Assembly (NCBI GenBank): GCA_019426215.1
Contig: CM033408.1
Span: forward strand, 23,566,375-23,630,374
DNA: 64,000 bases
Direction of reading: 5' to 3'
Source: Buddleja alternifolia
Lineage: Eukaryota; Streptophyta; Magnoliopsida; Lamiales; Scrophulariaceae
Part shown: positions 1-10,556 of the stretch, one piece after another
Numbering within the stretch: the stretch's first letter is position 1
Layout: the number at the start of each line of letters is the position of its first letter
Program-made: the position numbers and the translations under genes
The notes under the pieces: generated by a model
Databases searched by the model: none
Told to the model about the DNA's origin: nothing
The model's input: only the letters and a program-made list of their open reading frames with translations

Positions 1-3000
1 AATTGGGGTTCCACCGCCGGTGACACGTCAGCTATAGTAGGGTTATAATCCAGTGTGTCATCATCATAAATATCCCACCACTTTTTGACCAACATTTTGA
101 TATCTTCCCTATCCATGTTCTCTTCGTTGCCGGTGTACCGCCATGGCTTGGACCCCGCCGCACAATAGTGCACCACTTTCACCTCTTCCAGCTTAACGTT
201 CTCTGGGTGGCGCCACAACATAGCTAACACCAAATTATACACATTCGGAATTGGTTTATAAATGTCCTTAAAGAACTTATTCAAGAAATCCTGCAATATT
301 ACAGCAACCATACAAATTTTAGCCCACAATATACATGTATATCTATATGGAAAATGTCATTGATTTAAAAAACAATTGATGTATTAAATCCATCAAAATA
401 ATTTTCTTACCATAATTAGTCGAGGTTAAAAAACAGTGGTACAAAGACAATGATATATATATATATATATATATAAATTTTATTTAAAAATAATAATAGG
501 ATCCGAGACTAATAACTTTCAATTATTATTAAATTTTATTCTTAATTTATCCCAAGAAGGAAAAATTCTTCTATATATCACTAGCGAGCTATTGAACACA
601 ACAGGGATGATAGATTATGTCACATCAGCAATAGAATGTATCGTGTGCAGGGACGAAGCCAGGGGGGGCTGGAGGGTGCGGTCGCCCCCTCTCAATTTTG
701 AAAAATCATTTTTTTACCTTACAAAATTTTTTATATTTGTATTTCGCTCCCCCTCAAAATCGAAAAATATCATGTTTTTTCCCTTTATTTTAAGTTCGCC
801 CTCCTCCAAACCCAAAATCTTGGCTATAATGAAAGAGATATAAGAGTATAAAGTATGTTAAAAGTTGTAATTGAACCTAGTTTCTTATTATATTTTTCTT
901 CACAAATATACCGTACCGTACCGCGGGGGGCAAGCCCCCCGCACCCCCCTTTCACTCCTTCGACTATTTGCCAAAAAAAAATGTATATTTATATCACAAC
1001 AATCTCGCCCCCTCTCATTCACATTCCTGGCTCCATCCTGATCGTGTGACATGGTTTTTACCAACACATAAATTCCATTCAAGAAGTAATTTGAAAAATA
1101 ACCCATGATGAAATAATTACTTATATGGTTAAAAAAAATAGATACAAAGGTAATTATATTACCTGCTCAGCTACCGTTTCTTTTCAAAAAAAATATAAAA
1201 TATATTACCTGCTCAGCAAATGGAGTTGCAGGGGTAATTTTGAGACTTTGCAGAAGATCATGGTATGTGGGTAGACTAGGCTCGTATACGCACATCCCAG
1301 CGTTGAAGTAGAGAGGGGGTTTCGGGCCGAGCTGTTTTGGCCATTGGATCTTGTCTGGGCACTGTTGACAATATCCGATCTTGTATTGTGGAGTGTGGCT
1401 CCAAGTCTTCTCACAAAAACAGTCCATTACAGCGTAGAAATACCCATTATCCATCTCAAACAGGTGATCTATGTTGTCATACACTTGAATATCTCCATCC
1501 AAGTATATCATCTTGCTGTACTCAACAAACTGCATCCATAAAGTTCAGATCAACTAAATATATACTCCAATTTGATATACCAAATATTGTTATTTAGATC
1601 TATAATAATAATACAAAGGCCCAAGGACCAATATTGGCCCAAAAACCCAGTAAAGGGCTGAAGATCCGTGTTAAGTAACAGTAGCGATCGGGTAGTTTCC
1701 TAACCCGACCCTATAATCCGAGACATCTACCGTCTAATGATTGCCACATGTCGTTATCTTAAAAATGTCCACCAACCATTTTTACAGAGTGTATGTACTA
1801 TAAATACTCCTTCACTTCATTTATTAGGGTTTGAAATCTGAAGAATATTCTCTCTATCTTTAGTCTCGTACGTCCATAGTAACGAGCCTATAGACTTAGA
1901 AGTACGTTCCCTCATATAAATTTGAAAGTTAGAATTCTAGAACCGAGCAACGACTCTAGCTTTGTATTAACTCAAAAATTTACGTTGACTTGATCCTAAT
2001 TAGGTACGTAAATAGCTCAGTCATTACCAAGTGTAGTCTATAATCATCATCACCATACTCGTTGTACGATATGAGTCTTTCCAAACTAGTTAGGTTCTAG
2101 TCCCCCAAATTTGAGTTAGATCACAATTAAAGCTTATTTTAAAGGACGGCAAACTTGAAAACTCATTTCGTAGTTACATGGGTTGCAAAGTTGGTCATAT
2201 AATTGTGTAAATTGTGACTCTGACAATTTAAGAAAAATAAGTTTTAATTGCTCATGATTGAAGGACAAATTCCTTCGTAAAATAAAAAAATGTGATTGAA
2301 AAGCGGGATGTATTTGTCACGTGACCATCTAATTTAGAGACTCTTTAATGTAGGGGAAAATAGCACATAATGTGCAAGAAAGATCAAAAATATTATTTCG
2401 CGCTAATTTGCAGGAATTGTAAATAACACAAAACTGCAATTCCACTGCTGGAAAAATTTTAGTCCAAACTCTGCTTGGCTGCACCTAAGTGTATATCACT
2501 AGGAAAGTGTATTACACTTACCATATAATTGGTAAATTATTTTGTAAAACACACATGTATTTGACTAAGCCGGGAGCGGGCTAAGGTTTCCCCCACTACT
2601 GACGCTAATTAGTGGCATTCTTGATCCTCAAATGGGAATTTTTCCACAAATATTGAAAATTTACAAATTGAAAAGGAAAAGTTACACACATGCCCCTTCA
2701 CTTATTGTGTAATAATTAAAACCCCTCATTGTTTGAAAATTATTTAAATTCTCTATCATTTTTGGACATTTCTTATAATTACACCTCATGTATTTCAAAA
2801 TTCTTATAATTTTACAAAATGGTGTTGCATCTTCATTTGTTTTTATAGTATAATCTTTTTCTTAAATATACACCTGATTTGAATTTTGTATACTTTTCAT
2901 GTATAGAAAATAATGCAATAGAGAATGCGACACCATTTGCAATAGAGAATCCAAATTAATAATTTTACCCTATGTAAATCTCATAAAGAAAACCTCATAA

Positions 3001-3301
3001 AGAGGCCCTTTTTTTTTTTTTACTTCGAAAAGAGGGGGAGGGGGCTACCCAAAGGTGTTTAGCTCGACAAACCCGAGCTAATAGTTACAAGACAAGGCCA
3101 CGTGTGGCCATCTTTATCGTTCATCAAATAAGTAGAAAAACGCAAATCCGGTTCATTTGTGTAATGCAAGTTGGTATTCAAACCACTTTTAGCTAGCTTA
3201 TCAGCCATTCGATTTGCTTCTATGAAACCTCACAAAGAGTCCCTTAATGGGGTATGTTGGTAATTTTAGATAAGTAAATGAATTTTTCTAACTTATCATA
3301 T

Positions 3302-3347
<46 letters not shown>

Positions 3348-3750
3348 GACTAAATTTGTCACGCCCTATAATTACGAAACCAATATTGCAATTTCGCCTA
3401 AATGAGACCTTAGTACTTACCTCCCAAATGCGAAGCTTGGAGTAGTTGATGACATAGTAAGCCATGGCGAACTGAGTCTGGTTCTCTGGCGGGTAAACCG
3501 GCTCGACCGGCCGCACTATGCAGCCTTGATCCACCAGCATGCGGCGGTGCTCAGCCGGGACGTCGGGCAGCACCGCCACCACGAGTGGGTAAATAGTGTT
3601 GACCTTCCTCAACCCCTTGGCTAGACCCACCACGCCTTTCACGTAGTCCCCGTTGCCCGCCAAGAAGGTGACGTAAGCACGGCTGGGCAGGCTGCCGGCT
3701 TTTGCTAAACCGGAACAGGCCCGGTTCAGGCTGCTGGTATTATTCAACAT
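1..3750 (-). CDS. GolS: Galactinol synthase, copy 1 (3' end cut by window edge)
   Basis: Galactinol synthase (GT8 family, cytosolic) transfers galactose from UDP-galactose to myo-inositol, the committed step to raffinose-family oligosaccharides. Three exons are read on the minus strand: 3750-3421 (110 codons), 1529-1209 (107 codons) and 290-1 (open at the window edge). All junctions are GT-AG and phase 0. Exon 1 carries the YVTFLAGNGDYVKGV segment. Exon 2 begins FVEYSKMIYLDGD with the metal-binding DGD. Exon 3 holds HYCAAGSKPW. About 24 C-terminal codons, including the expected APSAA end, lie outside the window. The visible exons are intact. The start is odd: the ATG used by copy 2 (MAPEM...) is TTG here and is followed by a one-base gain that would lead to a stop, so the first usable ATG is the one matching Met5 of copy 2. 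Three transposon insertions sit in its introns. Function is likely retained but unproven. Confidence 0.9.
291..1208 (-). other. Intron 2 of GolS copy 1
   Basis: A 918-bp phase-0 intron between codons ...AEQ and DFL... The donor is GCTGAGCAG|GTAAT and the acceptor TTGCAG|GATTTC. It contains an (AT)n microsatellite at 453-475 and a hAT MITE at 648-1040. The same position in GolS copy 2 has no intron. Confidence 0.9.
648..1040. mobile_element. hAT-type MITE inside GolS copy 1 intron 2
   Basis: A 393-bp non-autonomous element. Its imperfect terminal inverted repeats are CAGGGACGAAGCCAGG on the left and, as reverse complement, CAGGATGGAGCCAGG on the right. It is flanked by the perfect 8-bp direct repeat ATCGTGTG at 640-647 and 1041-1048. 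An 8-bp duplication and CAGGG-type ends are standard for hAT elements. No transposase frame is present. Subterminal G-rich and C-rich blocks make it foldable. Confidence 0.9.
1155..1217 (-). repeat. Duplicated splice-donor sequence at the end of exon 2
   Basis: The 17-bp string TATATTACCTGCTCAGC, which on the minus strand contains the exon 2 donor GCTGAGCAG|GTAATATA, occurs at 1155-1171 and again at 1201-1217. The exon-proximal copy is the real donor. Use of the copy 46 nt further on would add 46 nt, shift the frame and hit a stop at once. Confidence 0.8.
1588..2090 (+). mobile_element. LTR-like fragment in intron 1
   Basis: Plus-strand sequence with a TATA motif (TATAAATACTCC near 1800), a leader-like CT-rich run, and GGTACGTA ... 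CAGTC/AGTCTATAAT strings that recur in the same order at about 8020-8060. This arrangement suggests a solo or degraded LTR. I could not fix its ends or a target duplication. Confidence 0.35.
2812..2952. mobile_element. Small inverted-repeat MITE in intron 1
   Basis: The left arm contains AAAATGGTGTTGCATCTTC and the right arm GATGCGACACCATTTGCA-like sequence (GAATGCGACACCATTTGC), with an AT-rich centre. It is the same family as the better preserved element at 13519-13684. The left end is eroded, so the boundaries are approximate. Confidence 0.55.
3011..3224 (-). mobile_element. 5'-truncated LINE 3' end in intron 1
   Basis: Read on the minus strand, this ends in a poly(A) run (poly-T at 3009-3021 on plus) and starts with a frame reading ANRMADKLAKSGLNT. 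That matches the C-terminal RNase H motif (ANRxADxLAK) of plant L1-type LINEs. It is flanked by a 21-bp direct repeat with two mismatches: 2990-3010 and 3225-3245, of the form AAACCTCAYAAAGAGKCCCTT. Truncation at the 5' end, poly(A) and a long target duplication are all typical of LINE insertion. Confidence 0.82.
3301..3344. repeat. (TA)n microsatellite
   Basis: About 40 bp of nearly pure TA dinucleotides within GolS copy 1 intron 1, likely length-variable. Confidence 0.9.
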
Positions 3751-3858
3751 TTTGTGGAGCCAAAAGAAATAGTTTACCGTAAGCTGTATCTGAAATGCAC
3801 TTGAGAGTGAAACTTGATTGTTATGTTTGCAGTGTGTTGAGGTGTATGGGCGTGCCAA

Positions 3859-3866
3859 TTTATATA
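3859..3866 (-). promoter_or_regulatory. TATA box of GolS copy 1
   Basis: TATATAAA on the minus strand, 109 bp upstream of the ATG at 3750. The string CAACTTCTATATAAA is shared with the promoter of GolS copy 2 at the equivalent place, which supports it as the real core promoter. An ACGTGG core (ABRE-like) lies about 55 bp further upstream at 3919-3924; a role there is speculative. Confidence 0.75.
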
Positions 3867-3940
3867 GAAGTTGGCCATTATTTAATTAAAAAACGGGAAA
3901 AGATAATGGAAAAATAATACGTGGAGATGTTTGGGAAAGT

Positions 3941-4259
3941 TATGGGCTTCTTTGGATGGCCACCAAATCACTGAAAAAATGTTTTTCAGAATTTTTTTTT
4001 CATAAAAACACGTTTGGTTATGGGCTTCTTTGGATGGCCACTCAATCTTTGAAAAATAATTTTTTAGAAATTTTTTCACACAAAAACACGTTTGGTTATG
4101 GGCTTCTTTCATGACCACCCAATCTCTAAAAAAAAAGGTATTTTTCAAAAAAAATTCTCACAAAAACACGTTTGGTTATGGGTTTCTTTCGATGGCCACC
4201 CAATCTCTAAAAAAAAAAAGGTATTTTTCAAAAAAATTCTCACAACAACACGTTTAGTT
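3941..4259. repeat. 78-80 bp minisatellite upstream of GolS copy 1
   Basis: Four tandem units start at about 3941, 4019, 4097 and 4177. Each begins TATGGGCTTCTTT, runs through GATGGCCACCCAATC, has an A/T-rich centre and ends AAAAACACGTTTGG. The array begins 75 bp upstream of the TATA box. Apparent open frames across it on both strands are by-products of the repeat. Confidence 0.85.
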
Positions 4260-6509
4260 GGCACATTAGAAGATTTTTTTTGAAAACAAAATTTCAAAGT
4301 TTCTATTGAAAATTCCTGAAAAATAAAAAAATAAATTTTTACTATTTATAATTTGACAGTTTACTCATCGATTAAAAGTGTTTGTTCTGGCTATTTCTCA
4401 AATTCGAAAGTCAAATTAATTACATATTCTAATGCAAAATAACGCAACGTGCAAAATAAGATTCATTTTGCCTTTTTTTTTTTATATCCAAATCAATGAG
4501 TTTGACTATGATATGTTTATGGAAAATTATATTTAAACATCAGCCCAAATAAAAAATGTCACAATAAAAAAATATCAAATCAAACATAATCATTACATAT
4601 TTTTTTCTAAGAAAAACTAATCCAAACACACTTTTAACACAACATTTCTTATCCCTAAAAAAATTTTCTCATTTTTATCATGAAAAAAAAAATTCGAAAT
4701 GGATATGACATCCAATTAAACACTATATTACAACATGGTTTCACTAGATAGGGTTTATTGCAATTTTAGGTACATTTTTTGCAAAGTCGCAAAAATAGTC
4801 CTACAAATTCATTTTTCTTTTGTGATTTTTGTGTCATCTGTTAAGAGAACGGGTGAAATTTTACAAGTAATATGCATACGTCTTTAAGGATTTAGGTTTA
4901 GGATAAATTGCATAAATACCTCATAACTTTTATTACAAAAGTAATAAACACTCAAAATTAATCAACTTTATAAAGGGGTTTTATAAAATTTATGCAATTT
5001 AAGTTATGGTAACATGAGAGACGCACCGCCAAACTACCCATTTTTATAGTTTTTAACAACTGAGACCAAAAAAAATACGAAAAATATACGTTTTATGAAA
5101 CCTAATTTGCAAGTTTGTCGTTAATAGGGCCAAAATAATAAGAGAAATTATCCTAAAGGACTAATACTGCAAATTTTCCTAGACGTTTGTAAAGGTAGAC
5201 GAACGAGTGAGGGAAAAAGTTTTATGAGACTAGGGTGTTAATTGGTTAGAACGGCGTCGTAGGATGGTTTCTTAATTGATACGACGTCGTCTGAGGTTGG
5301 TGGAATGTGTTTGCTAAGTGAATATGGAGTGTACGTGTGGGGGGAGGTTTTGATCGGGCGGTTCATGTAGCTACGGGGAAAGTCCGGGAGGATCAGGATT
5401 TGGGCGGTGCTAAGTGAGAATGATGGGTAGGATTAAATTTTGGACTAAATGAAAATTTAATTTGCATGTACTAAAAAAAAGAAAGAAAGAAAATAAGATG
5501 AGTGAATTGGCCCACCACTCCATTGCATGTTAGATCTTGTTACAAATTTTCATTTCCAAACTTATAAAGGCCATTTTAGATTAAAGTTAATTTGGTTGAA
5601 TCTAAATTTAATTCTGATCTTGAAGCATCACTGAATTAAAGAATCATTCAGGACTTTGAATATAGATATGTAGCAATAGATTGTAACGAAATAAATGTGA
5701 GATCCACATGTCAAACAGACATCTCGTATAGGAGGCCACAAATAAGGTTGTAAGTTAGTCGAGTCAAGTCAAACAAATTATTGTAAAAACTTGTTTGAAT
5801 TATTATCGAATGCCAGAATTTGTACTGTTTGAGTTTGATTTGATTGTTAACCAAACCATAATTGAATGAGTTTTAATTGAGACAAACACAAGTCGCGGTC
5901 AAGTAATTTAATTTTTTTACATATATTTATCATTTTTTACTAACCGAGGTGAGCTTGAGCATATCTTCATACTTATCGAACACACAAAAGGCAAGTCTGG
6001 TTTGATATGTTAATGAATCAAGTTCAAACAAATTTTTTCCGATCGATTTCAAATCGAGCATCCAGTAGTTTTGTTCATCTTTTAGCACTAGTCACAAGCA
6101 CAACAGTGGTATATTTTCTATCCTAATTTGATGTGGCCAAGTGTATAAGAAAAAAAAAAATTGCATGTATACTTGATGCGAAAGCATAGATGTGATTTTA
6201 GAATATAACAAAAATTACTGCAACATAGGTAGAACGTAAAACCATTGAATCTTTGCTTGGAATTAACTAAAACTTTTGGTGAATTTGGTTTATTTTTTGT
6301 ATAACTGATTTTAAAAGTAGTTGATTCTCACAAAAATAATTATGGAACTTTAATTTTAGCTTTACGAAAACGTGGTTTTATAACGGAAAAAAGTTTAAAT
6401 ATAATTATAAAATAACGATAAAGATCAAATAATCATCAAAATAACGCGTGAAATCCAAATTCAGATTTTAATTTTTTAACCATGACCATCTAGCCAAACT
6501 TCTCCTGAA
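4260..6509. other. Intergenic DNA upstream of GolS copy 1
   Basis: No gene recognised. The part 5240-5470, with CGTCGT motifs, GTGTACGTGTG and GGGCGGTG, is echoed near 15900-16030 and 24990-25330 and looks like GolS-flanking DNA. 4740-5170 has features of an eroded repeat. 5750-6070 has GAGTCAAGTC-type words common in plant DNA transposons, with no clear ends. Confidence 0.5.
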
Positions 6510-6519
6510 TTAATGAATC

Positions 6520-6973
6520 GGGCTAATTTCATTTTTGATCCCGTAAGTGGGCACGAGTACACATTTAGTCCCCCGCTTTATGAAAGTTTCGCATTGAGTC
6601 CCATAAGTTCTAAATAGTCTCACTTTTGGTTCCAACCGAATATTCCGTCCAAAACTTAACGGTCAACTACGTTAGTCAACATTTTGACCAATTTTTTTGG
6701 GAGAATTCACGCATAAATACACTCATACATGGATTATATTTAATATCACGATATTTTCATTTAATATCACGTATCATTCAAATACAAAATCTCTCTAAAA
6801 AGTCGGTTAAAATATTGACTAACATAATTGACTATTAACTTTTGGACGGAATATTCGGTTAGGACCAAAAGTGAGACTTTTTAGAACGTATGAGACTCAA
6901 TATGCAACTTTCATAAAGCGGAGAACTAAATGTGTACTCGTGTCCACTTACGGACGAAATATGATATTTGCCC
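6520..6973. mobile_element. Mutator-type MITE with long terminal inverted repeats
   Basis: A 454-bp element whose arms pair over about 170 bp. The left arm starts GGGCTAATTTCATTTTTGAT and the right arm, as reverse complement, GGGCAAATATCATATTTCGT. It is flanked by the perfect 10-bp direct repeat TTAATGAATC at 6510-6519 and 6974-6983. Long TIRs with a 9-11 bp duplication fit Mutator-like MITEs. The only open frame inside is a short artefact of the arms. Confidence 0.88.
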
Positions 6974-6983
6974 TTAATGAATC

Positions 6984-8169
6984 CAACACCTTAAGAACTA
7001 CCTAATGAGTGTATCGACCTTAGTTACCTCGGTAGCTCTCTCAGATGGCACGGCTTATATGAAAATTGCAACAAACATGAACGTGCTTCTGAAGTAGGAT
7101 AATGGCTATATATGAAATGTGTCTTCTACAAATATCTGATTAAATATTTGGATGAGTAAATCAATTAATACGATGTCAAGTCAGATCAAAAAGATCTCTG
7201 AGTTTAATTGTTGGTGAATGGTCACCACAATAAGACAAGAACCCTCGCTGTATTTACGAAGGAGAAATTAAGACCAAGGTAAATCTTGTTTATGAAATCT
7301 CGACCAAAGTTTAAAAGAAAATGCAAGCACCACATCCTTTAATTTTCGAATACTAAGCCCACCTTTGGTGAAAAGAGTACATATGTCGTCCCAAGTTCCC
7401 AATGGATGCTTTTATACTCACCATTGAGGCCCCAAAAAGACCTAACCATAATATGCTCATTGGAGTGGAGTATAACGAGAGGAGGGTTAATCACTTGTTC
7501 CGCAAATAGAGAAACATCGATAAGAGCGTACTTTTGATGAAAGTATTTTTTATGAGAGTCAAGTTACCGACATGGGTGATATGCCCAAAATTAGGCATTA
7601 TACTTATATATATTACATAAGGATACTACTTCTGCCCCAAACCAAACCCAAAAAACCCGATTTAGGCCCTGTTAACCTACAACGAATTTTGGATCCGCGC
7701 GTTTCATTTGGGTCAGGTCATCTGATCTGAAACTCGAGCCACAAAACCTTAAGATTGATCATAGGATATGTCCACATATCATCATCCGAACGGTCTATAT
7801 GTCTGAGTTGGATTCGTATACAATGTCACCTGTAAATACCCTAATTGATGACTAAATAAGGGTTACAAAATCATTCCATAAATTCTCTCTAGCATTTATT
7901 GAGAGCATACCGACCTATAATTTCGATCTAGATTCTGAGTAAGACCCATATATAAACTACGAGGTCTATGTCTGGAACGACCTAGAATATTGAACTACGT
8001 TATATTTCATCCTCTTGATAGGTACGTAGGCAACTCATCACTTGAGTGCAGTCTATAATACATCTATCTCCGGGTCGTTCCCGAACCGAGCCTTGATTGA
8101 ACTACTTCATTATCTTGCACGAAAAACGACCCAGATCAATGGGATATAGAGGATTTAGGTATTTGTTGT
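6984..8169. other. Intergenic DNA with LTR-like stretch
   Basis: No gene recognised. From about 7600 to 8160 the sequence resembles the LTR-like block in GolS intron 1: an ATAAATTCTCTCT leader-like run, then GGTACGTAGGCAACTCA and GTGCAGTCTATAAT. The ends could not be defined. Confidence 0.35.
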
Positions 8170-8395
8170 CACTAAGTTATTACGAAGTATCTGCCACAAA
8201 GACAATAATTTTTTTGTCACTAATTTTTGAGTCACCAACTTAATATAATTATTTTCACTAAAATTGATAAAAATTATTTCTGTGATAGAAACAAAAAGTC
8301 TAGTCACTCAATAGTCAATATATAATTATTGACAAAATGACAATTCTGAAATTTTTACCTTACATCATTTCACTACTATTTTATTTTTAGTAGTG
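8170..8395. mobile_element. CACTA-like non-autonomous fragment
   Basis: Many short TGTCACTAA and GACAAT words in both orientations, as in CACTA subterminal repeats. It ends TTTTTAGTAGTG, close to a CACTA terminus. The same pattern recurs at 16225-16655 and 25830-26090. There is no transposase frame. Confidence 0.55.
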
Positions 8396-8610
8396 ATAAT
8401 ATTATTTGTACATGTTGAATTGAAATTTAGATTCAACTATTTTTCTATTAAGACTAAGTTGAATGTTGATTTAATTGATAACTTTAAAAGTTGAAGATAA
8501 AATTGGTCGATATATTTAGTTTTGATTAGTCCAAACACAACCTAAATGCATTGTTTTTAGCTAGGTGTAATTGAGAGGCTTGAATTTTGAAACATATTAA
8601 TATCGTATAA
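8396..8610. repeat. Non-coding block shared with 26090-26290
   Basis: A collinear stretch including AATGTTGATTTAATTGATAAC, AAAAGTTGAAGATA, ACAACCTAAATGCATTGTTTTT and TGTAATTGAGAGGCTTGA. Close counterparts lie in the same order at 26090-26290. With the CACTA-like piece before it, this shows homology between the two regions beyond a single element. Confidence 0.6.
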
Positions 8611-8988
8611 TCCATATAGGAAAGGTGCAGTTTCCGCGATACAAGGAAAAAGTGAAGTAGTTATTAAAGTTGAGACTTGAGCACCGACCAAGTCCACTGC
8701 ATATGCTCCACATGTTATGGGTTAGGAACATCGGTTAGTATTGTGCATATCGGCTGACGGTCAGGATTTGCTCAAGGGGACCAAGATCTCGCCACGTGTT
8801 ACTGAGAGTAGCTTCTTTAACTACCGCCACTGACTTTAACTGATATAACAACATTATCTGGTTATTCGGTTAGTTGGCGTTGATTTTTCGACTTCGAATA
8901 AGGTAAAAGGATAACTATATTCAAAATGACCGACGTTAAAATTAATATCGACCCTATCAATTGTCATACTCGAGCGGCGAGATTGACT

Positions 8989-9072
8989 ACATGCTAATGG
9001 AGTTGTTTGTTCTCCAATATTCCAACTTGGAATATTTGGAATATTGGAGGACAAACAACTCCATTAGCATGT
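8989..9072. repeat. Near-perfect palindrome in unit 1
   Basis: Arms of about 35 bp (ACATGCTAATGGAGTTGTTT ... and its reverse complement) around a spacer of about 13 bp. Unit 2 has only the left arm at the same place (about 11240-11270), so the inverted copy arose in unit 1 after duplication, or was lost from unit 2. Confidence 0.85.
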
Positions 9073-10003
9073 AATCTTTTTACTCATCAATCATCATCAC
9101 TGATTTTCAAATTTTTTTTACTTCCTCTTGATAATACTCTGACCCAATAAACTTAGGTTGATAGGTTTTAATTATGGGTCATACAACTCTATAAGACTCC
9201 AAATAAAGAAAGAAAAATAACAACTTGTTACGGCCTGAAATTGAAGACAGGACCTCCCACATGAAAGTGAAAACTGATATCATACTAATCTAACATGCCT
9301 TGGGTTCTTCATCACTGATCTCTTACTCCAAAACTCAAATTTATTTTGTATTTCATTTGATATATTAACATGTATAAACTTGCATTTTATGCAGGGATGG
9401 ATCCAGGAATCATCAGTTTGGGGGGGGGGGGGGCGCAAATTATCATTAAAGCAAAAATAATTTGATAATACTTGTCATAAAAATTCAAATTTATTTTAGT
9501 TTTAAACGATAAGTAAAATAACAATTATCATGTGTACAAAATTAATTTTCAATTGAAAAAGTAATAGGTAAGCCATTCTTGAAAAAATTTAGTTGTAAAA
9601 TATACGATGTGTCTAATATATACACATCCAAATTAATTTGTAGATAAGCTACGTATATGACCAACAATTGGACGTGTAGATGAAAACTCGCCTTGGTTCA
9701 TTTAGAATGCAAAGAGGCGAGTTTGAAATGAGTTTGGCAAAACCCGCTACCTGCCCCATTTATCTTTTTTGAAACCCCTACCCTGCCCCATTGAATACTA
9801 GACGGAATCGGGTTTAAACCGTTAAACCCGAATGAGTAATTGAAATTCAAAACTTCACCCAATAACCCACCCCAACCCGCAATGACCCGACACAAATTCG
9901 AATAATCTAACAACAAATAAACCTACAATATAGGAAAAAATAATAAAATTCCACACAAATAATAATCAAAACATATCCATGAGTCCAAATTTAATATCCA
10001 TAT

Positions 10004-10556
10004 TGATGCGGTTTGAAATTACACTAAGAAAAATCGCAAAATTCAAACACGATTCTATATTTATGATTTATGGAAAATACTAAGAGTAATAAAGACAAAT
10101 AACTAATGTGGAATATAAGGAATGGAAAAGAAGAAGTGTTTTATTATTTTCATTGTTCTTGAGAGAAAATACGGAGATATTGATTTTTTGTATTTTTCGA
10201 AAACGTAAAAATATACAAGAGAGGATTACGCATATTTATAAGGCCTTATTGGCTGAGTTCCCACTAGAAAATGGTCACTTTGACAGATTTCTTGTTATTA
10301 GGGGATATGAGATCATATCCCCTATCTTAGGAGATATCGGTTGAGATCTGATACGATTTAATCTGATCCAATCTCCAATCTTCTTCCAGCTAGTCCTCCA
10401 CGTGTCTGATGTAGGTATCTCTCCTTGTCAAGAGCTAGCTCCCTTGAGTATCCAGTAAGCCTTCTCCTTTGTCTTTCAACTTCGAGCTTACCATGTGATT
10501 TTTCTACTTCTTGAAACCAAATAATATAATAGAAATTCCAGCCACATCACATATCA
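10004..10556 (+). mobile_element. Solo-LTR-like block in unit 1
   Basis: Begins TGATGCGGTTTGAAATTACAC and ends CACATATCA, 553 bp. It matches the solo LTR at 17190-17760 at its start (TGATGTGGTTCAGATTATCAC), in its middle (TATTTATAAGGCC; GAGTTCCCACTAG) and at its end. No target duplication is seen here. The 78-codon frame inside is not a gene. Confidence 0.6.

Larger units (their letters stand above)
1530..3420 (-). other. Intron 1 of GolS copy 1
   Basis: A 1,891-bp phase-0 intron between ...KLRIWE and FVEYSKM... The donor is GGGAG|GTAAGTA and the acceptor GATGCAG|TTTGTT. It is nearly three times as long as the same intron in copy 2 (666 bp). Part of the difference is a LINE tail (3011-3224), an inverted-repeat MITE (about 2812-2952), a (TA)n tract (3301-3344) and an LTR-like stretch (about 1590-2090). 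Confidence 0.9.

Noticed and set aside
3751..3858. N-terminal extension of GolS copy 1 (MARPYTST...)
   Set aside because: The frame opens at a TTG, not ATG, lies within or next to the TATA box, and has no counterpart in copy 2. It is 5' leader.
3882..4283. Open frames with repeated KEAHNQTCF-like or HDHPISKKK-like peptides
   Set aside because: Read from the 78-80 bp minisatellite on both strands; repetition comes from the DNA repeat.
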